Origin: JAKFYM01 sp964416595
GTDB taxonomy: Bacteria > Bdellovibrionota > UBA1018 > CAIPTA01
Assembly (NCBI GenBank): GCA_964416595.1
Contig: CAYQES010000005.1
Coordinates: 62,001 to 126,000 of the forward strand
Length of the DNA: 64,000 nucleotides
Direction of reading: 5' to 3'
Below the pieces are notes generated by a model that searched no databases, had not been told where the DNA came from, and saw nothing but the letters and a program-made list of their open reading frames with translations. The translations under genes were made by a program, and so were the position numbers. Positions 1 through 7,347 of the stretch are shown piece after piece. Every line of letters begins with the position of its first letter. The first letter of the stretch is position 1.

Positions 1-2
1 AG

Positions 3-656
3 TACGATATTTTGCAGCTCGCGGAGAAAAATGCGGAAAATGCGTTCTCTGAGCGCCAGCGAGAAAAAGGCAGCATCTACCGGGTGCTGGCTGAGTTAAA
101 AGCGAAGTTACAATTAGAGAATTATCCGCGACGGATTGAATGTTTTGATATTTCCAACTTAGGAGACACTGGTATCGTGGCTTCACGAATTACCTTTATT
201 GAGGGTAAGCCTGAAAAATCTCTCTACCGCCACTACAAAATCCGCTCCACCCAAACCCAAAACGATTTTGCAGCTATGCGAGAAGTGATTGAGCGGCGCC
301 TTTTAAAAACCTTGAACGACTCTACCAATCCCGAAGAGCCACCGGATTTGCTCATGATCGACGGCGGCAAAGGCCAACTGGCGATGGCTATGGAAGTGAT
401 CAAAGAATTGAATGTAACAGGCATTGATCTAGTCTCACTGGCTAAGGCCCGCACTGTTTCTGATGAAGAAAAGGCCGAGCTCGCCCAAGAAGGAAGAGAA
501 GTAGAGAAAGCCTTTGAACGTGTGTATAAACCGGGCCGTATGAACCCGATTGTTTTGGCGCCCGATTCTCCCGTTTGCCATCTTTTGCAGCGAGTGCGGG
601 ATGAGGCCCATCGTTTTGCAGTGGAATTTCAGCGTAAGCAGCGGAAAATGTTCTAA
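3..656 (+). CDS. uvrC: UvrABC system protein C, C-terminal part (5' truncated by window edge)
   Basis: Nucleotide excision repair nuclease subunit that makes the incisions on both sides of a UvrB-bound lesion. The frame is open to the window start, so the GIY-YIG domain and UVR motif lie outside. What is visible is the RNase H-like endonuclease half: ECFDISN, YRHYKIR, the LLMIDGGKGQL block and the RDEAHRFA motif carrying the conserved His. The protein stops only about a dozen residues after RDEAHRFA, so the helix-hairpin-helix pair that normally ends UvrC is absent. No HhH-like sequence follows in another frame, because the next gene is convergent and begins seven bases on. Identity is certain; the missing tail is real unless there is an assembly error. 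Confidence 0.95.
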   Translation, partial: YDILQLAEKNAENAFSERQREKGSIYRVLAELKAKLQLENYPRRIECFDISNLGDTGIVASRITFIEGKPEKSLYRHYKIRSTQTQNDFAAMREVIERRLLKTLNDSTNPEEPPDLLMIDGGKGQLAMAMEVIKELNVTGIDLVSLAKARTVSDEEKAELAQEGREVEKAFERVYKPGRMNPIVLAPDSPVCHLLQRVRDEAHRFAVEFQRKQRKMF

Positions 657-663
657 ATTAACC

Positions 664-909
664 CTATTGCAGTTGGGTCATATCTTTCTTAGCGCGGTAT
701 CCGCACTCATCGCAACGCACCACTTCGTGGGAAACCAAGCGGGCAAAATCTGTGAAATTGGTGAAGTGCAATTTGCATCCACAAACCGGACACCCTTCAA
801 TCATGCGGATGGCTTCATCTACGCTAGCTGTGGGGTTTTGGTAAGGCACAAAATTTTCGACTTCTTGTTCCATTTCTTCTTCAAAAACTTCTTCTAATTT
901 TTTGTCCAT
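664..909 (-). CDS. small zinc-ribbon protein
   Basis: An 81-residue protein with an acidic, probably helical N-terminus (MDKKLEEVFEEEMEQEVENF) and two CxxC knuckles, CPVCGC near residue 40 and CDECGY near residue 66. These should bind one zinc ion. The fold suggests a small nucleic-acid- or protein-binding zinc ribbon, but no specific family is recognised. It is convergent with uvrC, with only seven bases between the stops. A GGGGGG-containing stretch directly upstream of the ATG can serve as ribosome binding site. Confidence 0.7.
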   Translation of the reverse strand: MDKKLEEVFEEEMEQEVENFVPYQNPTASVDEAIRMIEGCPVCGCKLHFTNFTDFARLVSHEVVRCDECGYRAKKDMTQLQ

Positions 910-1086
910 AACCCCCCCTGCCTAACGCTCGTTGCCGATACCTACTCATCGGAAAGCTATTGGAACCCTTGAAAGATTTTCACTGGAGAAAAGAACTCAA
1001 GCTTGCACACGCTAGCGCCATGCGCCGTCAAAAATCCCGCACCGGTTCCGCTTGCGATCACTCGTGAGAAGCCCTACATTGCGTCC

Positions 1087-1767
1087 ATGGGATCGACCAC
1101 TCAAGGAAGCTGCGCCAAAGCTTTGGCTCTCACTGTTAGAAGCCTGTATGGAGATTTACTAGATCTACCGCTTTTTGCTCCTGCCACCTTGGATCAACAC
1201 GCAAAAACTTCACCTTCAGAAGCATTGGCCGCCTATGAACAGAAAATCCGCCATTGCCAAAATTGCATGCTGCACATTGGCCGTAGCCAGTTAGTGTTTG
1301 GCAGAGGAAATCCGCAGGCAAAAGTAGCCTTCGTAGGCGATTTTCCTTCCGATGGAGATGATGCCTCGGGGCAACCCTTTAGCGACGCCGCCGGTGAATT
1401 GCTGCACAAAATGATTGTGGCCATGAAACTGAAGCCCGAAGAAGTCTACCTCACCAATGTGCTTAAATGCCGACCACCCGCGAGCCAAAAACCTCAAACA
1501 GAATTTTTTCTCCATTGCGAACGCCACCTGCAGCAGCAATTCCAATGGTTGCACGCTCCGCTAGTGGTTGCCCTAGGAGATTTTAGTGCCAAGGCCTTAG
1601 CCAGTGCGGAAGCTCCTTTAGCAGTATTGCGAAAACAAACCTTTTCTTGGAATGATCGATCGGTTTTTTGCACGCATCATCCACGGGATCTCTTACGGGA
1701 TCCAGCGAAGAAAAAAGAGGCCTGGGAAGATTTGCAACTTGTGATGCTTGCTCTTGCTAAACTATGA
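1087..1767 (+). CDS. uracil-DNA glycosylase, family 4-like (Fe-S)
   Basis: Base-excision repair enzyme of the type-4 UDG superfamily, which removes uracil from DNA. The four Cys expected to hold a 4Fe-4S cluster are present (CQNC, KCRPP, HCERHL), as are the TNVLKCRPP block and a C-terminal HHPRDLLR matching the HPSxLLR motif. The active-site loop, normally GEAPG or GEGPG followed by acidic residues, reads GDFPSDGDD, and the usual GRPFVGRAG reads GQPFSDAAG. The catalytic loop is therefore divergent, and activity or substrate may differ. The frame is open upstream to a TTG at 1003, but ATG 1087 fits the family length (226 aa). It overlaps the next gene by four bases. Confidence 0.82.
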   Translation: MGSTTQGSCAKALALTVRSLYGDLLDLPLFAPATLDQHAKTSPSEALAAYEQKIRHCQNCMLHIGRSQLVFGRGNPQAKVAFVGDFPSDGDDASGQPFSDAAGELLHKMIVAMKLKPEEVYLTNVLKCRPPASQKPQTEFFLHCERHLQQQFQWLHAPLVVALGDFSAKALASAEAPLAVLRKQTFSWNDRSVFCTHHPRDLLRDPAKKKEAWEDLQLVMLALAKL

Positions 1768-3038
1768 AAACATTTTTCTTTTTATTGCTGCTGCCTTTGT
1801 CGTCGTGGGCGATGGCACCACTACACTTCATCGAAGTGGAAGGGAGCATCAATCCGGGCAGTTCTTCCTACATTGTGGAGTCTATCCGCGCGGCGGAAAA
1901 AGCTGGTAGCCAAGGTCTTATCTTAAGGCTCAACACTCCCGGCGGTTTACTTTCGAGCACGAGAGATATCATCCAAGGAATTTCTGCGAGCCGCGTGCCA
2001 GTGATTGTGTACGTAGGCCCTGGTGGAGCCAGCGCCACTAGTGCCGGCGCATTACTAGCGCTTTCTTCCCATATTGTGGTTATGGCTCCAGGAGCAACAA
2101 TCGGAGCGGCTCATCCTGTGGGCCCAGGGGGAGAAGAAGTAAAAGGACCCATGGGCGAAAAAGTAACCAATGATACGGCGGCCCTGGCCCGAGCCCAAGC
2201 AACCTTGCGAGGCAGAAATCCAGAAGTCGCAGAAAAAATAGTAACGAAAAGTGCCTCTTTCTCGGCAGAAGAAGCTGAAAAAGCCAAGATCATCGATTTT
2301 GTGGCCAGCGATCTCGAGAATCTTTTGCAAAAAATTCATGGCAAAACCATTCCCTCCATTTCTTCTATTTTGGACACAAAAACACTTTCAATAAATTCTC
2401 TAGTACGTTTGCCAATGAACCTAAGGCAAAAATTTTTGCACCTTGTGGCTGACCCAAACATCAGCGCCCTGTTGCTTACCCTGGGCGGTGTGGCAGTGTA
2501 TGTGGAAATATCTTCTGGCTTTGCTTACCTTGTGCCTGGAGCCTTAGGGTTATTCTGTTTGCTTTTAGGTTTTATCAGCTTGCAAACCATTCCCATTAAT
2601 ATTGGCGGCGCATTGCTGTTTGCTTTAGGTTTTGCGCTTTTGGCAGCGGAAGCTTTTGTTACTAGCTATGGGTTGCTCACCGTGGCCGCCTTAGCCACGA
2701 TTTTTCTTGGCGGGCTTTTCCTCGTGGATCCTACCACCACAGATATGCGAGTTTCCCTTTCGTTCTTGATTCCGCTCGTAGCCAGCATTGGCGCGATTTT
2801 AGGTTTTGTGACCTATCTACTTTACCGAGATCGCCGCGCAGGCTCCCCTGCCACCAGTGATATTGTGGTGGGCCAGTTGGCAAAAATTGCCCGCGTGGAT
2901 GCAGGTGGGCAGAGCGGTTCTGCTTATGCCAATGGAGAATTGTGGCAGTTTTACTCGGAAGAAACTTTCGCGGAAGGAGAAGAAGCCACCGTGCATTCTC
3001 TCCAAGGCATGCGCATTCAATTGAAAAGGAGAAAATAA
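1764..3038 (+). CDS. NfeD-type membrane-bound serine protease
   Basis: Full-length NfeD (1510-N/S49 ClpP-like) protease. It has a signal peptide (residues 1-17), then a protease domain with the GASATSAG motif placing the catalytic Ser near residue 93, and the KVTND motif with the Lys of the Ser-Lys dyad near residue 133. Four or five hydrophobic segments follow (about 235-350), and the protein ends in a short NfeD OB-fold. The family is known to cleave stomatin C-terminal hydrophobic segments. Here it lies directly upstream of a stomatin gene with no intergenic gap, the classic pairing. It is translationally coupled to the UDG gene by an ATGA overlap. Confidence 0.92.
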   Translation: MKTFFFLLLLPLSSWAMAPLHFIEVEGSINPGSSSYIVESIRAAEKAGSQGLILRLNTPGGLLSSTRDIIQGISASRVPVIVYVGPGGASATSAGALLALSSHIVVMAPGATIGAAHPVGPGGEEVKGPMGEKVTNDTAALARAQATLRGRNPEVAEKIVTKSASFSAEEAEKAKIIDFVASDLENLLQKIHGKTIPSISSILDTKTLSINSLVRLPMNLRQKFLHLVADPNISALLLTLGGVAVYVEISSGFAYLVPGALGLFCLLLGFISLQTIPINIGGALLFALGFALLAAEAFVTSYGLLTVAALATIFLGGLFLVDPTTTDMRVSLSFLIPLVASIGAILGFVTYLLYRDRRAGSPATSDIVVGQLAKIARVDAGGQSGSAYANGELWQFYSEETFAEGEEATVHSLQGMRIQLKRRK

Positions 3039-3812
3039 ATGGAACAGATACTTCAGCTACTACCAGGCGGATCTATTTTTATTTTGATCATAGTGGGCTT
3101 TCTCGCCAGCGCGATCAAAATTCTGAATGAATATGAAAGAGGAGTGATTTTCCGCTTAGGCCGTGCTCTACCCCAACCCAAGGGCCCCGGTATGATTCTT
3201 CTAATTCCTGTGCTGGATAAAATGGTGCGTATCGATCTCAGAACCGTTACTTTTGATGTTCCGCCTCAAGATATCATCACCCGCGATAACGTTACCTTAA
3301 AAGTAAATGCCGTGATCTATTTCCGGGTTACGGATCCTTTAAAAAGCGTGATTGCCATCGAAAACTATCTCTTCGCCACTTCCCAGCTAGCCCAAACCAC
3401 TCTGCGTAGTGTGCTTGGCCAGGTGGAGCTAGATGAACTTCTTTCTTCCCGAGAAACCCTGAACTTAAAACTCCAGGGAATTTTGGACCAACAAACGGAA
3501 CCCTGGGGCATTAAAGTTTCCCATGTGGAAGTAAAACAAATCGACTTGCCACCAGAAATGCAAAGAGCCATGGCTCGGCAAGCAGAAGCAGAGCGGGAGA
3601 GACGGGCTAAAGTAATCGCCGCCGAGGGGGAATTCCAAGCGGCTAAACAATTAGCGGAAGCTGCCGTGGAAATGAGCCGAAACTCTACCACCCTTGCGCT
3701 TCGTTACCTGCAAACACTAAAAGAGGTAAGCGGGCAGCCTGGCGTGAGCACCATTGTGTTTCCCTTCCCCACAGATGTGATGCGCTTCCTGAGCGAGGTC
3801 GGTAAAAAATAA
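3039..3812 (+). CDS. stomatin/slipin family SPFH protein
   Basis: Membrane scaffold protein with an N-terminal hydrophobic hairpin (about residues 8-26) and then the band-7/SPFH domain with EYERGVIFRLGR, PPQDIITRDNVTLKVNAVIYFRV and QTTLRSVLGQ motifs. A charged coiled-coil segment (AEAERERRAKVIAAEGEFQA) follows, and the tail lies near STIVFPFP. The length of 257 aa is typical of prokaryotic slipins. The ATG follows the upstream stop directly, so the two genes almost certainly form one transcription unit. The likely role is organisation of membrane microdomains together with the NfeD partner, inferred from the family. Confidence 0.93.
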   Translation: MEQILQLLPGGSIFILIIVGFLASAIKILNEYERGVIFRLGRALPQPKGPGMILLIPVLDKMVRIDLRTVTFDVPPQDIITRDNVTLKVNAVIYFRVTDPLKSVIAIENYLFATSQLAQTTLRSVLGQVELDELLSSRETLNLKLQGILDQQTEPWGIKVSHVEVKQIDLPPEMQRAMARQAEAERERRAKVIAAEGEFQAAKQLAEAAVEMSRNSTTLALRYLQTLKEVSGQPGVSTIVFPFPTDVMRFLSEVGKK

Positions 3813-3885
3813 AAATTATTTAATTACCGGTAGCAGGTGGAGAAGCCAGGAGACTCTATACAGTTCTCTCTGTTAGAATTTCCTG

Positions 3886-5040
3886 GTGTCGCTACCTGCA
3901 AAAATCCTTCTGGGCATAGCGCTAGCATTTCCCCAATGGTCGCAAGCCAGTCTGCCCACTCGCATCGATTCTGAACATACCCACAACGTGAGGGTGCTGC
4001 TTGGCCATTTTTCTCGCCTCACTCTTTCTGGCATAGATTTAGTGATCAATGGCCACACTCAACTTGCCGGGGAGGCTGTGTTCAATGTGCGCTGCAAACA
4101 AAATTCTCAAGGCCAGGCCGTAATCGAATATGGCCTCGCACAAAGCCAGAGTGATCGTTTAGAAATTTATGCACCCGGCGGTTTTTTGCACCTCAACCAA
4201 AAGCTATACCGCAATCGCATTACAATTTTTTCCCGTGGTAATCAATGTTCCGTCACAAACACGCTAGGTATGGAAAAATATTTGGCCGGCTTGATCAATC
4301 GAGAAATGGCTCCGAGCTGGCCCTTGGAGGCCATGAAGGCGCAAGCGGTAGCATCCCGCAGTTACGCGATTTCTCAATCTCAGCTCAACCGCAATAAAGA
4401 ATATGATTTGGAAAGCACTACCCAGGATCAAGTGTATGACGGCGCCGCCAGCGAAAGCGCCAAATCCAACCAAGCTGCAGAGGAAACTCGAGGGTTAGTT
4501 TTGGCTTTTGCCAACTCGCCTTTAAAAGCCTATTTTCATGCCAATTGCGGAGGGAAAACTGAATTACCCGTGGCTGTATGGGGCAATGAAACCCGAGCCT
4601 TCAAAACTGTATTTTGCCCCTATCACCAGAGAGCTCGAGATAAAATCCGCTGGAATCTGCAACTTAGCAATACACAAATCCAAAGAGCGCTGGTGAAAAT
4701 CGCCGGCCTTTTACCGCGGGATTTTAAAAAGTTAGCCAAGCTTGAAGCCGGGGCACCCACTTCTAATGAACGCTTAAATGATGTGGTGGTATCCGATGTG
4801 ACTGGACACAGCATCGTAATTTCAGCCAATACTTTTCGTCAAGCCATCGGCAATACAAAAATTCGCAGCACGGCTTTCCAGGTTCGACAAAATGGCGGCA
4901 AGGTGGAAATTGAAGGGGAAGGCTTTGGTCATGGCGTGGGCATGTGTCAGGTGGGGGCAAGGGCTATGGCCGAAGCGGGGAAAAGTTTTCGCCAAATCCT
5001 GCAGCATTACTATCCGCTGGCACAATTGCAGCGTCGCTAG
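3886..5040 (+). CDS. SpoIID/LytB-domain protein
   Basis: Exported protein of the SpoIID/LytB family, whose founding member is a lytic transglycosylase acting on denuded glycan strands. A hydrophobic N-terminus (residues 6-20) looks like a signal peptide. The SpoIID core is clear: YLAGLINREM with the presumed catalytic Glu near residue 140, KAQAVASRSYA, FHANCGGKTE, and the C-terminal GEGFGHGVGMCQVGA block followed by ILQHYYP. A GTG start at 3886 is chosen because no ATG gives the signal peptide. It stands alone, with about 70 bases on either side. Its role is probably cell-wall remodelling; no sporulation is implied. Confidence 0.88.
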   Translation: MSLPAKILLGIALAFPQWSQASLPTRIDSEHTHNVRVLLGHFSRLTLSGIDLVINGHTQLAGEAVFNVRCKQNSQGQAVIEYGLAQSQSDRLEIYAPGGFLHLNQKLYRNRITIFSRGNQCSVTNTLGMEKYLAGLINREMAPSWPLEAMKAQAVASRSYAISQSQLNRNKEYDLESTTQDQVYDGAASESAKSNQAAEETRGLVLAFANSPLKAYFHANCGGKTELPVAVWGNETRAFKTVFCPYHQRARDKIRWNLQLSNTQIQRALVKIAGLLPRDFKKLAKLEAGAPTSNERLNDVVVSDVTGHSIVISANTFRQAIGNTKIRSTAFQVRQNGGKVEIEGEGFGHGVGMCQVGARAMAEAGKSFRQILQHYYPLAQLQRR

Positions 5041-5104
5041 CTCACGTCTTTTCCACTCATAAAATCTACTAGTATTTGCCTTTTGCTTTCGCTAATCTCG
5101 CTTA

Positions 5105-6025
5105 ATGCAGGCTACCGCTAATGTGAACGGACTCATCACTCCCGCCCAAGAAGCTAAAATTTCCATCCTTGATCGGGGCTTCCAATATGGCGATTCTATC
5201 TATGAAGTTACTCGCACCTATGATGGCGTGCCCTTCTTCTTAAGTGAACACTTTGACCGTTTAGAAAATTCCGCTCGCTTGGCCCGCATGAAAATCAGCC
5301 AAAGCCGCGCTAAGCTAACAGAAGAAATCCGCCGTACTGTTGCCGCGAGCCAAGTGCAAAAAGGGGAAGATGTTTTTATTCGTTATACCATTAGCCGTGG
5401 CACTGGCCCCTTGGATCTAGATCCACTTACATCCCCAGGAACCAGTTTCGTGATCTTGGTGAAAGAAGTTCCACCCTGGAAAAAATCTTTTTATGAAACG
5501 GGTACTACCCTCGCCATCCCTCAAATTTTACGTAATTCTCCCTTAGCCTTGGATCCCAATATTAAAAGCGGAAATTATTTAAACAATATTCTAGCCGTGG
5601 CGGAAGCCAAGGAAATGGGCGGTGATGATGCTTTATTGCTCAGCCTCGATGGAAAACTCACCGAAGCCTCCAATAGCAACGTGGCCTTTGTGATCGATGG
5701 CGCCCTCTGCACCCCCCTGCATGAACCCACCACTAATACAGGCAACCTAAAAGGCATCACACGCACCTTAATCTCCGAACTCTGCCAAAAAATCCAATTG
5801 CCTTATGCAGAAAAACCGCTTTTTCCTAGAGATATCCAAAGGGCAACGGAGTGTTTTGTGTCGAGCGCCACAAGAGAAGTGATGCCTGTGCAGGCGATTC
5901 TTTCCAATAAAGAGAAAAAAGATTTTCCCTCTGGCGGTGGACCTTTCACCAAAATCCTACAAAAAGAATATAAGAATTATGTGAGTTCTTATGTGGCCAG
6001 CCGGCGCTCAGAGGCTTGGTTCTGA
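5105..6025 (+). CDS. PLP-dependent aminotransferase, class IV
   Basis: Fold-type IV transaminase of the D-alanine/branched-chain aminotransferase group. Visible marks are ISILDRGFQYGDSIYEVTRTYDG near residue 20, the PLP Lys in NIKSGNYLNN, the LTEASNSNVAFV phosphate-binding stretch and GITRTLISELC. The 306-aa length fits both IlvE-like and D-amino-acid transaminases, and substrate cannot be assigned from sequence alone. The TGA overlaps the ATG of the following inositol monophosphatase gene by one base, so the two are coupled. Confidence 0.85.
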   Translation: MQATANVNGLITPAQEAKISILDRGFQYGDSIYEVTRTYDGVPFFLSEHFDRLENSARLARMKISQSRAKLTEEIRRTVAASQVQKGEDVFIRYTISRGTGPLDLDPLTSPGTSFVILVKEVPPWKKSFYETGTTLAIPQILRNSPLALDPNIKSGNYLNNILAVAEAKEMGGDDALLLSLDGKLTEASNSNVAFVIDGALCTPLHEPTTNTGNLKGITRTLISELCQKIQLPYAEKPLFPRDIQRATECFVSSATREVMPVQAILSNKEKKDFPSGGGPFTKILQKEYKNYVSSYVASRRSEAWF

Positions 6026-6822
6026 TGCTATCTAAAAAAGAATTAGAAAAAGCCCGAAAAGTTGCCGTGGAAGCCGCCCTGGAAGCGGGTGAATTACAGC
6101 TTAAATTCTATCGTAAACGCCTTACCGTAAAAGAAAAAGCCCGTTCAAGCTTAGTCACGGAAGTAGATTTACGCTGTGAAGCCTTGATTCGTAGAAAATT
6201 GGAAAACAAATTTCCCTCGTTTCAGTTCCTAGGGGAAGAATCCGGGGAAATTAGCGGGCGAGAAGCCAGTGCACCCATGTGGCATGTAGATCCCTTGGAT
6301 GGCACCACGAATTTCGTGCATGGCTTCCCGATGTTTTGTGTGTCCATTGGGTTGGCTTTGGGTTCTGAGCCCGTGGTGGGCGTGATCCATATTGCCACCC
6401 TAGGGGAAACTTTCCACGGCGCCAAGAATTGTGGTGCGAAACTTAATCAGCGCCCGATCAAAGTAAGTAGCCGCCCCACTCTCTCACAAAGCCTTCTCAC
6501 CACGGGTTTTGCTTACCTAAAAGAAACGAAGCGCCTCTCTCCAGAAATCCGTAAATTCGAACGAGCCCACCTGGAAGCCAGAGCCGTACGCCGCCCGGGA
6601 GCTGCAGCCATTGATTTAGCTTATGTGGCGGCGGGAGTGTTCGATGGTTTCTGGGAACGAAATCTTTCCAGCTGGGATATCTGCGCCGGCGCCCTCTTAG
6701 TAGAAGAGGCCGGAGGAAAAGTAACTGACTATCACGGCAAAGCCTTTAGCTTACATGGCAGAGAAATTCTGGCCACCAACGGAAAAATCCATCGGGCCAT
6801 GAAAAAGATCTTACACAAATAA
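6025..6822 (+). CDS. inositol monophosphatase family protein (SuhB-like)
   Basis: Mg-dependent phosphatase of the FIG/IMPase superfamily. All metal-site motifs are present: GEESG (residues 70-74), the DPLDGTTNFVHGFP block (from 89) and the C-terminal WDICAGALLVEEAGG. The ATG at 6025 sits in the TGATG overlap with the preceding aminotransferase; a TTG nine bases upstream in frame is a less likely start. The length of 265 aa is normal. It could act on inositol-1-phosphate or, like E. coli SuhB, on RNA polymerase. The minus-strand terminator of the adjacent ncRNA lies immediately beyond its stop codon. Confidence 0.9.
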   Translation: MLSKKELEKARKVAVEAALEAGELQLKFYRKRLTVKEKARSSLVTEVDLRCEALIRRKLENKFPSFQFLGEESGEISGREASAPMWHVDPLDGTTNFVHGFPMFCVSIGLALGSEPVVGVIHIATLGETFHGAKNCGAKLNQRPIKVSSRPTLSQSLLTTGFAYLKETKRLSPEIRKFERAHLEARAVRRPGAAAIDLAYVAAGVFDGFWERNLSSWDICAGALLVEEAGGKVTDYHGKAFSLHGREILATNGKIHRAMKKILHK

Positions 6823-6846
6823 AAAATGGGTCCAACCTTGGACCCA
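6819..6846 (-). terminator. Rho-independent terminator of the minus-strand ncRNA
   Basis: A near-perfect inverted repeat at 6827-6846 (TGGGTCCAA / TTGGACCCA, two-base spacer) is followed, on the minus strand, by an unbroken run of Ts (the A run at 6819-6826). No T run follows on the plus strand, so it serves minus-strand transcription, i.e. the riboswitch RNA. Confidence 0.9.
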
Positions 6847-7232
6847 CCTTCCGTTCCTGACTAATGTGAGGAACCGATCTCTGGCAAAACAGAGATTCAA
6901 TCAATTAAGCGCACTGGGCGCTTGGCTTCAAATTTTAATTATATTTTATTTATATAGAATAAGTGCAATGCCCTAGCAACTACGCTGGGCTTGGCACCCA
7001 TGCATAAACTCCTTGTGACCCCGACGCCCTAGGTGAGCCGCTTGCCGCTGCTCCCTAACCCGAGCCTGATCCGCTTCCTTTCTACAAAGGAAACCGAACG
7101 CCGGAACCAACCCTATTCGGCAACCCTTCATCCATGGCCTCTTTTGGAGGTGGTAGGATAAGAGCTTTGCGCCCCGCGCTTTCGCCACGGTTAGCCTTTA
7201 TCGCTGGGTTTTTGGAAAAGCCTGAAATCCCC
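6821..7232 (-). ncRNA. orphan c-di-GMP riboswitch RNA (merRNA-like)
   Basis: About 410 nt of non-coding sequence on the minus strand, beginning with a c-di-GMP-I aptamer (7,109-7,210) and ending at the strong terminator at 6,819-6,846. No credible coding gene lies downstream on the same strand; the next gene in that direction is the oppositely oriented inositol monophosphatase. Behind the aptamer come a long helix closed by CCGGCGTTC/GGGCGTCGG (7,021-7,102 region), a hairpin around 6,967-6,999 and three further hairpins (about 6,908-6,924, 6,880-6,899, 6,852-6,873). From published work, Bdellovibrio makes a massively abundant attack-phase RNA (merRNA) that carries a c-di-GMP riboswitch without a target gene. 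This locus has the same architecture. Homology beyond the aptamer is inferred, not shown. Confidence 0.8.
7109..7210 (-). promoter_or_regulatory. c-di-GMP-I (GEMM-I) riboswitch aptamer
   Basis: Read on the minus strand, the order matches the GEMM-I consensus. A closing helix AACCC/GGGTT (7206-7210 with 7109-7113) comes first, then AGGCTAACC (7197-7189), a hairpin capped by a GAAA tetraloop, GGGCGCAAAGC (7174-7164), a second stem with ATGGATGAAG, and GGGTTGCCG (7126-7118). Aligned to the Vibrio Vc2 aptamer, the ligand-contacting bases are kept: G20 (at 7196), A47 (at 7168) and C92 (at 7120). Retention of G20 argues for c-di-GMP rather than the cGAMP-selective G20A variant. Confidence 0.88.
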
Positions 7233-7237
7233 TAAGT

Positions 7238-7244
7238 ATCTATA
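7238..7244 (-). promoter_or_regulatory. candidate -10 element for the riboswitch RNA
   Basis: TATAGAT on the minus strand lies about six bases before the GGGG that probably begins the RNA. No good -35 hexamer is seen 16-18 bases upstream. A second -10-like TATAAT lies at 7262-7267 with a similarly poor -35. An alternative sigma factor is possible, as merRNA expression is tied to attack phase in Bdellovibrio, but no clear FliA-type promoter is recognised. Confidence 0.3.
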
Positions 7245-7347
7245 TTTATTAATGTTCTCATATTATATCGATTTAGTCAATCATGTGAATTTGCCTCTTT
7301 TTTCCATAAGATAGGAAGCGCAAATTTTGTTACTCTGTTTAGTACAA

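Noticed and set aside
7021..7080. SRP (4.5S) RNA-like motif on the minus strand (ATCAGGCTCGGG ... GGGAGCAGCGGCAAGCGG)
   Set aside because: The AGCAGC and AAGCGG words resemble SRP domain IV, but the GGAA tetraloop is missing and the sequences flanking the two internal-loop strands do not pair. It lies inside the riboswitch RNA, so it is taken as part of that structure or as chance.
6973..7188. 71-codon minus-strand open frame inside the riboswitch RNA
   Set aside because: It reads through the aptamer core and the helices and has no ribosome binding site; the conserved signal is RNA structure, not protein.
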